Assembly (NCBI GenBank): GCA_023447015.1
Contig: JAEXPG010000338.1
Location: 1-10,045, forward strand
Source: Verrucomicrobiota bacterium
Lineage (GTDB): Bacteria; Verrucomicrobiota; Verrucomicrobiia; Opitutales; Opitutaceae
Length of the DNA stretch: 10,045 bases
Direction of reading: 5' to 3'
The number at the start of each line of letters is the position of its first letter. The first letter of the stretch is position 1. The translations under genes and the position numbers were made by a program. The notes below the pieces were generated by a model. It was not told the DNA's origin. It saw only the letters and a list, made by a program, of their open reading frames with translations, and searched no databases. Below are positions 5,744-10,045 of the stretch, one piece after another.

Positions 5744-7147
5744 ATGAACGCAGCATCCCCAAAGTCCTCCGGCGGGATCGTGATCGCGATCCTGTTGCCG
5801 CATGCTCCGATACTGGTCCCCGTGGTGGCGGGGGAGAACCTCCCCGCGTGCCGGGCTTCGGTCGAGGCGATGGTCGAGGCGTCGGGGCGGCTGGTGGCCG
5901 CGCGACCGGAGGCGGTGGTGCTGATCTCGCCGCATGCACCGCGGGTCGAGGGCGCGTATGGCGTCACCGCCGGCGGCGTGTCCGGATCGTTGGCACGGTT
6001 CGGGGCGCCGCGGGCCGCGGTCCGGTTGCCCGGGGACGAGGCGCTGGCCTCCGCCTTCCGGGGCGTGGCGAAGGCGCGGGGGGTGGCGACGGCGGATCTT
6101 CCGGCGCATCAGCTCGACCACGGCTCCGTGGTGCCGCTCTGGCATTTGGCCGAGGCCGGCTGGACGGGGCCGACAGTGGTGGTCTCGCTTGCGTTGGACG
6201 ACAATTCGCGGGTCGGCGAACTCGGCGAATGTGTCGCAGCCGCGGCGGAGCGGCTGGGGCGGCGGGTGGCGGTCGTGGCCAGCGGCGACATGAGCCATCG
6301 ACTCAAGCCCGGCGCGCCCTGCGGCTACGATCCGCAGGCGGGGCGCTTCGACACCGAGTTCATCGCGCAACTTCGGCGCGGGGTGACGCATGGCCTTGCC
6401 GCCGCGGTCGAGCCGCTGCGCGAGTGCGCGGCGGAGGATGCGGTGGAGTCGACGTTGTTCGCCCTCGGTGCGGCGGGCTGGCGGGGCGACGGCCGGGAGG
6501 TGTTGCATTATCAGGGGCCGTTCGGTGTCGGCTATGGCGTGGCGGTGCTTTTCGCTGCGGCGTCGGAAGCGTGCGGTGCGAACCCAGCCGCCGCGGTGGC
6601 CGCAGGCGACACGGACGAGGAGTCACTGGCGGCGTTGCCGGCGCTGGCGCGGGCCTCGATCGCCGCGGCGTTGAACCTGCCGGTCGCGCAGGCGGAACCG
6701 CTTGCGGGTGGCTGCCCCGGCCGCAACGGCGTGTTCGTCACCCTGCACTGCGCCGACGGCCGGTTGCGCGGCTGTATCGGGACGATGGTGGCCCGCACGG
6801 GTGATCTGGCGGTGGAGACCTGGCGGATGGCGCGGGAGGCGGCACTGCACGATCCCCGGTTCTCGCCGGTGCGCCCGGAGGAGCTGGCCGACCTGCGGCT
6901 GGAGGTGACGGTGCTCGAGCCGCTGGAGGACATCGATTCGGCGGACGCGCTCGACCCGCGGCGTTGGGGGGTGGTCGTGCGCGCGGCCGACGGGCGGCGC
7001 GGGCTGCTGCTCCCCGACATCCCCGGGGTCGACAGCGTCGCGCAGCAGGTCGCGATCGCGCGAGCCAAAGCCGGCATCGGTCCCAGCGAGCCGGTGCGGT
7101 TGCAGCGTTTCGGCGCGCGCCGCATCGAGGAGACGAGGCGGCCATGA
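5744..7147 (+). CDS. amrA: AmmeMemoRadiSam protein: LigB/MEMO-type domain fused to AMMECR1 domain
   Basis: The 467-residue protein joins two parts of the AmmeMemoRadiSam system. Residues about 12-275 resemble class III extradiol dioxygenase (LigB/MEMO) proteins: LLPHAPILVP (17-26, His20), ISPHAP (61-66, His64), LDHGSVVPL (124-132, His126), SGDMSHRL (180-187, His185) and GPFGVGYGVAVLF (258-270). His20 and His64 are plausible metal ligands. Residues about 295-460 are the AMMECR1 domain, with RLRGCIGTM (340-348), ALHDPRFSPVRPEEL (367-381) and LRLEVTVLEPLEDI (384-397). A spacer of about 20 Ala-rich residues joins them. The fused layout also occurs, as I recall, in Clostridia. Substrate and reaction are unknown. 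It overlaps amrS by four bases, so the two are cotranslated. The ATG at 5744 lacks a clear Shine-Dalgarno; a GTG at 5780 is an alternative start. I infer a soluble, cytoplasmic metal-binding partner of the radical SAM enzyme. Confidence 0.92.
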   Translation: MNAASPKSSGGIVIAILLPHAPILVPVVAGENLPACRASVEAMVEASGRLVAARPEAVVLISPHAPRVEGAYGVTAGGVSGSLARFGAPRAAVRLPGDEALASAFRGVAKARGVATADLPAHQLDHGSVVPLWHLAEAGWTGPTVVVSLALDDNSRVGELGECVAAAAERLGRRVAVVASGDMSHRLKPGAPCGYDPQAGRFDTEFIAQLRRGVTHGLAAAVEPLRECAAEDAVESTLFALGAAGWRGDGREVLHYQGPFGVGYGVAVLFAAASEACGANPAAAVAAGDTDEESLAALPALARASIAAALNLPVAQAEPLAGGCPGRNGVFVTLHCADGRLRGCIGTMVARTGDLAVETWRMAREAALHDPRFSPVRPEELADLRLEVTVLEPLEDIDSADALDPRRWGVVVRAADGRRGLLLPDIPGVDSVAQQVAIARAKAGIGPSEPVRLQRFGARRIEETRRP

Positions 7148-8181
7148 GCACGTTGGCCGAGCTGCCGGTGGCCCGATGGTGGAAACCGCTCGGCGGGGGG
7201 CGGATCGTGTGCGAGCTGTGTCCGCGCGCGTGCAAGCTGCGCGACGGGCAGAACGGCTTCTGTTTCTCCCGTGGCAACCGCGGCGGGGCCATGCGCCTCG
7301 TCTCGCACGGGCGCAGCAGCGGTTTCGCGGTCGATCCGATCGAGAAGAAGCCGCTGGCGCAGTTTCTCCCGGGCTCGAGGGTGCTGTCGTTCGGCACGGT
7401 CGGCTGCAATCTCGCCTGCCGGTTCTGCCAGAACTGGCGGATCTCCCGCGCCCGATCGGAGGCGCTGGCGACCGAGGTGGTCCCGCCCCGGTGGATCGCG
7501 GAGACGGCGGTGCGCGAGCGGTGCGCCTCGGTGGCGTTCACCTACAACGACCCGGTGGTGTTCGCCGAGCAGGCGCTGGAGGTCGCGGCCGAATGCCGGG
7601 CGGTGGGCGTGCGCACGGTCGCGGTGACCGCCGGCTATATCGACCCGGCGGCGCGAGCGGACTTCTTCGGCGGGATGGACGCGGCCAACGTGGACCTGAA
7701 GGCGTTCACCGAGGAGTTCTACCGCCGGCAATGCGGCGCCCGGCTCGGTGCGGTCCTCGACACGCTGGTGTGGCTGCACCGCGAGACGCGGGTGTGGCTC
7801 GAGGTGACGACCTTGCTGATCCCCGGTTTGAACGACAGCGAGGCCGAGCTGGATCGCGCCAGCGACTGGTTCGCCGCGAAACTCGGGCCGGATGTGCCGT
7901 GGCATTTCTCCGCGTTCCATCCCGACTACGAGATGCTCGATCGCCCGCCGACGCCGTCGTCCACGCTCACGCGGGCGCGGCGGATGGCCCAGTCCAAGGG
8001 GCTCCGCTATGTCTACACCGGCAACGTCCGTGATCACGACGGTGCGCGGACGTGGTGCCCCCACTGCGGCCGGTGTGTGATCGACCGGGACGGCTACCGG
8101 CTGGTCGCCTGCCTGATCCGCGACGGGCGGTGCGAGTTCTGTGGCGGGGCGGTGGCGGGGGTCTTTGCGCCGGGCCGTTGA
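7144..8181 (+). CDS. amrS: AmmeMemoRadiSam system radical SAM enzyme (PflA-like)
   Basis: The 345-residue protein is a radical S-adenosylmethionine enzyme related to pyruvate formate-lyase activases. The [4Fe-4S] motif is CNLACRFC (C88, C92, C95), within SFGTVGCNLACRFCQNW. The N-terminal region has the family pattern CELCPRAC...GQNGFC (C23, C26, C30, C40). The end carries a further cysteine-rich segment, CPHCGRC (C305, C308, C311) and CEFC (C330, C333), likely a zinc-ribbon or auxiliary metal site. Other family blocks are AVDPIEKKPLAQFLPG (62-77), AFTYNDPVVF (131-140), NVDLKAF (182-188), LLIPGLND (224-231) and HFSAFHPDYEM (254-264). Translation starts in an ATGA overlap with the preceding gene, with GAGG five bases upstream. 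The modified substrate is not known; the coupling suggests that the two proteins act together. Confidence 0.95.
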   Translation: MSTLAELPVARWWKPLGGGRIVCELCPRACKLRDGQNGFCFSRGNRGGAMRLVSHGRSSGFAVDPIEKKPLAQFLPGSRVLSFGTVGCNLACRFCQNWRISRARSEALATEVVPPRWIAETAVRERCASVAFTYNDPVVFAEQALEVAAECRAVGVRTVAVTAGYIDPAARADFFGGMDAANVDLKAFTEEFYRRQCGARLGAVLDTLVWLHRETRVWLEVTTLLIPGLNDSEAELDRASDWFAAKLGPDVPWHFSAFHPDYEMLDRPPTPSSTLTRARRMAQSKGLRYVYTGNVRDHDGARTWCPHCGRCVIDRDGYRLVACLIRDGRCEFCGGAVAGVFAPGR

Positions 8182-8271
8182 GCCGCGAGGGATCCCGGCG
8201 CGGGCAACCCGGCAAAGTTCACTCTTGACCGGGGGGCGGGGCGGCCGCCTTGTGTTCGACTTCACTTTTCC

Positions 8272-8278
8272 AAGGAGG
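8272..8278 (+). promoter_or_regulatory. Strong ribosome binding site of rpoZ
   Basis: AAGGAGG, a full match to the anti-Shine-Dalgarno core, ends four bases before the GTG at 8283. It fixes the start there and rules out the in-frame TTG at 8250, which lies upstream of the site. A TTGACC at 8225-8230 could be a -35 box for this gene, but I find no convincing -10 at the right distance. Confidence 0.8.
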
Positions 8279-8282
8279 ACCC

Positions 8283-8480
8283 GTGAGAGACGAATACCTG
8301 AAAGAAGCTCAAAAAGTCATCATCGACGCGAACCTGCTCATCAACGTGGTTTCGCGCCGCGTGAAACAGCTTCGTCGCGGCAGCCGTCCGCTCGTGGAGT
8401 CCCTGGAGAAGCTCAACCTCGAGGACATCGCCCTGCGCGAGATCATCGAGGGCAAGATCCACTACGAGTTCGTCGAGTGA
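8283..8480 (+). CDS. rpoZ: DNA-directed RNA polymerase omega subunit
   Basis: The omega subunit (65 residues, GTG start) latches onto the beta' subunit and helps RNA polymerase assemble. The family core is visible as NLLINVVSRRVKQLRRGSRPLVE (17-39), matching the usual VSRRVRQL-G-RPLV pattern, followed by EDIALREIIEGKIHYEF (47-63), the common EDIALREI-EGKI ending. It is shorter than the proteobacterial form and lacks a long C-terminal tail. It follows amrS by 101 bases and precedes smpB by 76 bases, with no obvious terminator on either side, so partial cotranscription is possible. Confidence 0.93.
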   Translation: MRDEYLKEAQKVIIDANLLINVVSRRVKQLRRGSRPLVESLEKLNLEDIALREIIEGKIHYEFVE

Positions 8481-8556
8481 TCCAGCCGGCGGTCGCGCGG
8501 TGTCGGCGGCGGGATGAGTCCTGCGCCGGCCCGGGTTCCGCGGGCGCCTGAACGCC

Positions 8557-9030
8557 GTGGCCGCAGCCAAAAAAGAGCAGCAGCGCTATACCGAGGTCCG
8601 CAACCCGAAGGCGTTGCGCGACTACTTCATCGACGAGCGCTTCGAGGCGGGCATCGCCCTGCGCGGCGCCGAGGTGAAATCCATCCGTGCCGGCCGGGCG
8701 CAACTGGCCGACGCCTTCGCGCGCATCGAACGCGGCGAGGCCTGGCTCTACGGCCTGCACGTCGAGGAGTACGAGTTCAGCGGCTATGTGAAGTGCGATC
8801 CGCGTCGCGCGCGCAAACTGCTCCTGCACCGCAGCCAGTTGCGCAAGATCGAGCAGGAGCTCGAGACCACCGGCAAGGCGCTGGTGGCGTTGCGCCTCTA
8901 CTTCAAGGACGCGCTGGTGAAGGTCGAGATCGGCCTGGCCACCGGCAAGAAGCAGTTCGACAAGCGCGACGACATCAAGAAGCGCGAGAACGACCGCGAG
9001 ATCGCCCGGGTGATGCGTGCGCGCCGCTGA
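8557..9030 (+). CDS. smpB: SsrA (tmRNA)-binding protein SmpB
   Basis: SmpB carries alanyl-tmRNA to stalled ribosomes for trans-translation. The 157 residues are full length. Recognisable blocks are ALRDYFIDERFEAGIALRGAEVKSIRAGRAQL (19-50, the OB-fold start), WLYGLHVEEYEF (63-74), RRARKLLLHRSQLRKI (83-98) and the conserved C-terminal GLATGKKQFDKRDDIKKREND (125-145), whose basic tail mimics mRNA in the decoding channel. The start is GTG at 8557, the first in-frame start after a stop codon at 8515-8551; it has no clear Shine-Dalgarno, so expression may depend on upstream translation of rpoZ or on an unseen signal. The tmRNA gene ssrA is not in this window. Confidence 0.96.
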   Translation: MAAAKKEQQRYTEVRNPKALRDYFIDERFEAGIALRGAEVKSIRAGRAQLADAFARIERGEAWLYGLHVEEYEFSGYVKCDPRRARKLLLHRSQLRKIEQELETTGKALVALRLYFKDALVKVEIGLATGKKQFDKRDDIKKRENDREIARVMRARR

Positions 9031-9074
9031 GCGTGCGCGTGAGTGCGGGCGGCGCGGCCTGCGGGCGGTGCCGA

Positions 9075-10045
9075 TCAGGGCGGCGTGACGAGGAGGCGCA
9101 GGAACAGCCGGTTGCCGGAGGCGACGGGCACGGAGAGTTCGCGCGTTTGCACGGTGCCGATGGCGGAGAGGACCGCCTGGGCGAAGCCGGCCGGGGCACC
9201 GACATCGCCGACGCCGTACCAGGTCTGGAGGTCGGTCGAGATCTGTGGCGTGACCGTGATGTCGGTCTGCGCGATGTCGCGGGTGAAGGTCAGACGCAGC
9301 AGCCCGCCGGTGATCGTGGCCGTGGGATAGTGCGCGGGCGCGATGGCGCTCAGCCCGAGGGCGTAGGCGGCGAGGTTGCAGACGCCGTCGCCGTTGAAGT
9401 CGGCGGTCGGGTTGTTCTCGATCGTGCCAGCCGGAAGCGAGGCGGCGGTCTCCTGCTGCGCGGCCCACACGGCGAAGGGCGGCGCGGTGGTCGAGACGGC
9501 CTCGAACACCGGTCCGTACGGCCACGCGCGACCGGAGATCGTTGGGCACACGGCGAGCAGATACGTGTCGGCCGCCGGGGGCGTGAAGGAGAACGACGGG
9601 GTGGTGAGGTTGGCGGTGGTGCTCGTGCTGGTCGGCGTGAAGACGTTGGTGAACGAGATCTGGTCGATGTACCAGCCGACGCCGTTGGCCGTCTGGTTGT
9701 AGTAGGAGCCGCCGACCAGATAGGCGAAACGCAGGCGCACCAGCCGGCCGGCGTAGGCGGCGAGTGCGGTGGTGATGCTGCGTTGGGTGAACGTGGTCTC
9801 GCCCGCGGTGGCGGTGCCCGCCTGGGTGTAGACCGGCAGCCAGCGCACGCCGTCGGTGGAAACCTCGACGCGGGCGATCTGGGTCGGCATGGCCCAGCCC
9901 AGCCGGCCGTAGAACTGGAGCGCGGCGCCGGGCCCGATGTAGAGGGTTCCCGGGTAGGTGAGGGTTTGGAGCTGTTTGGTCGGGTGGACGAGGCGGTAGG
10001 CCCCGGTGCCGGAGTACTTCACCTCCGTAGAGAGCGGCGTGTAGG
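9075..10045 (-). CDS. C-terminal part of a large exported protein (choice-of-anchor-J-like jelly-roll, EF-hand-like loop, Verrucomicrobia-type tail); 5' end outside window
   Basis: The frame is open to the right window edge, so the N-terminus is missing; a GTG at 10022 (taken as residue 1) is probably internal. The first about 127 residues form a beta-rich domain: a G-A-L-F-G pattern, VEVSTDGVRWLPVYTQAG (52-69) and GVGWYIDQISFTNV (114-127). The last resembles the ending of choice-of-anchor-J/MAM-like domains found in secreted peptidases and surface proteins. Then follow a Thr/Ser/Pro linker (129-150), FAVWAAQQ (183-190), an EF-hand-like loop DFNGDGVCNLAAYALGL (208-224), and a beta-rich tail with ISTDLQTWYG (261-270) and ending RLFLRLLVTPP. 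I associate this FxxWA/DxNGDGxxN/YALGL/STDLxxW/FLRL order with extracellular proteins of Verrucomicrobiota. Export or surface location is inferred. It converges on smpB with 44 bases between the stops and no clear shared terminator. Confidence 0.75.
   Translation of the reverse strand, partial: YTPLSTEVKYSGTGAYRLVHPTKQLQTLTYPGTLYIGPGAALQFYGRLGWAMPTQIARVEVSTDGVRWLPVYTQAGTATAGETTFTQRSITTALAAYAGRLVRLRFAYLVGGSYYNQTANGVGWYIDQISFTNVFTPTSTSTTANLTTPSFSFTPPAADTYLLAVCPTISGRAWPYGPVFEAVSTTAPPFAVWAAQQETAASLPAGTIENNPTADFNGDGVCNLAAYALGLSAIAPAHYPTATITGGLLRLTFTRDIAQTDITVTPQISTDLQTWYGVGDVGAPAGFAQAVLSAIGTVQTRELSVPVASGNRLFLRLLVTPP

Noticed and set aside
8231..8247. G-rich run upstream of rpoZ as a G-quadruplex
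   Set aside because: The runs are irregular and expected by chance at this base composition.
8250..8282. TTG start for rpoZ giving 76 residues
   Set aside because: The strong AAGGAGG site lies inside this extension and points to GTG at 8283.
9031..9074. Shared terminator between smpB and the convergent exported-protein gene
   Set aside because: The spacer is GC-rich but I find no clean stem with a T-tract in either direction.

Overview
This GC-rich window looks like chromosomal DNA from a Verrucomicrobiota bacterium, probably Opitutaceae-like. That placement is an inference. It rests on the base composition, a short prepilin-like protein with a textbook N-terminal methylation motif, and a large exported protein whose C-terminal region (an EF-hand-like Asp/Asn loop followed by a YALGL motif and a beta-rich tail) I associate with that phylum. 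No rRNA or tRNA is present to test it. The content is mostly housekeeping genes, with one poorly understood conserved system.

Minus-strand block (positions 66-5545, read right to left). The ribosomal pair rplU-rpmA (L21, L27) comes first, with a leader that can fold into two hairpins, and ends at a strong intrinsic terminator (about 4930-4961). Next is a tightly spaced pair: a small secreted protein of unknown function and an OGG1-type 8-oxoguanine DNA glycosylase. A monocistronic prepilin-like gene follows, with its own ribosome binding site and its own terminator (2394-2421). Then come rsmA (KsgA, 16S rRNA dimethyladenosine transferase), a quasi-palindromic intergenic repeat, and a soluble PAS-domain sensor histidine kinase with an unusual Cys/His cluster and a candidate promoter.

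Plus-strand block (5744-9030). Diverging from rplU is a two-gene AmmeMemoRadiSam operon. Its first gene fuses a LigB/MEMO-type domain to an AMMECR1 domain. Its second is the radical SAM enzyme AmrS, with a 4-base ATGA overlap between the two. The system is conserved widely but its biochemical product is, to my knowledge, not established. It is the strongest candidate here for interesting biology. After it come rpoZ (RNA polymerase omega) with a strong Shine-Dalgarno and GTG start, and smpB (tmRNA-binding protein).

Right edge (9075-10045, minus). This is the C-terminal part of a large exported protein whose start lies outside the window; it converges on smpB.

Taken together, the window is dominated by translation and its quality control (L21, L27, RsmA, SmpB), transcription (omega) and DNA repair (OGG). 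I see no CRISPR array, insertion sequence, prophage, tRNA or rRNA. The many long open frames antisense to real genes are a consequence of the high GC content. No stretch longer than 300 bases is left without a gene.
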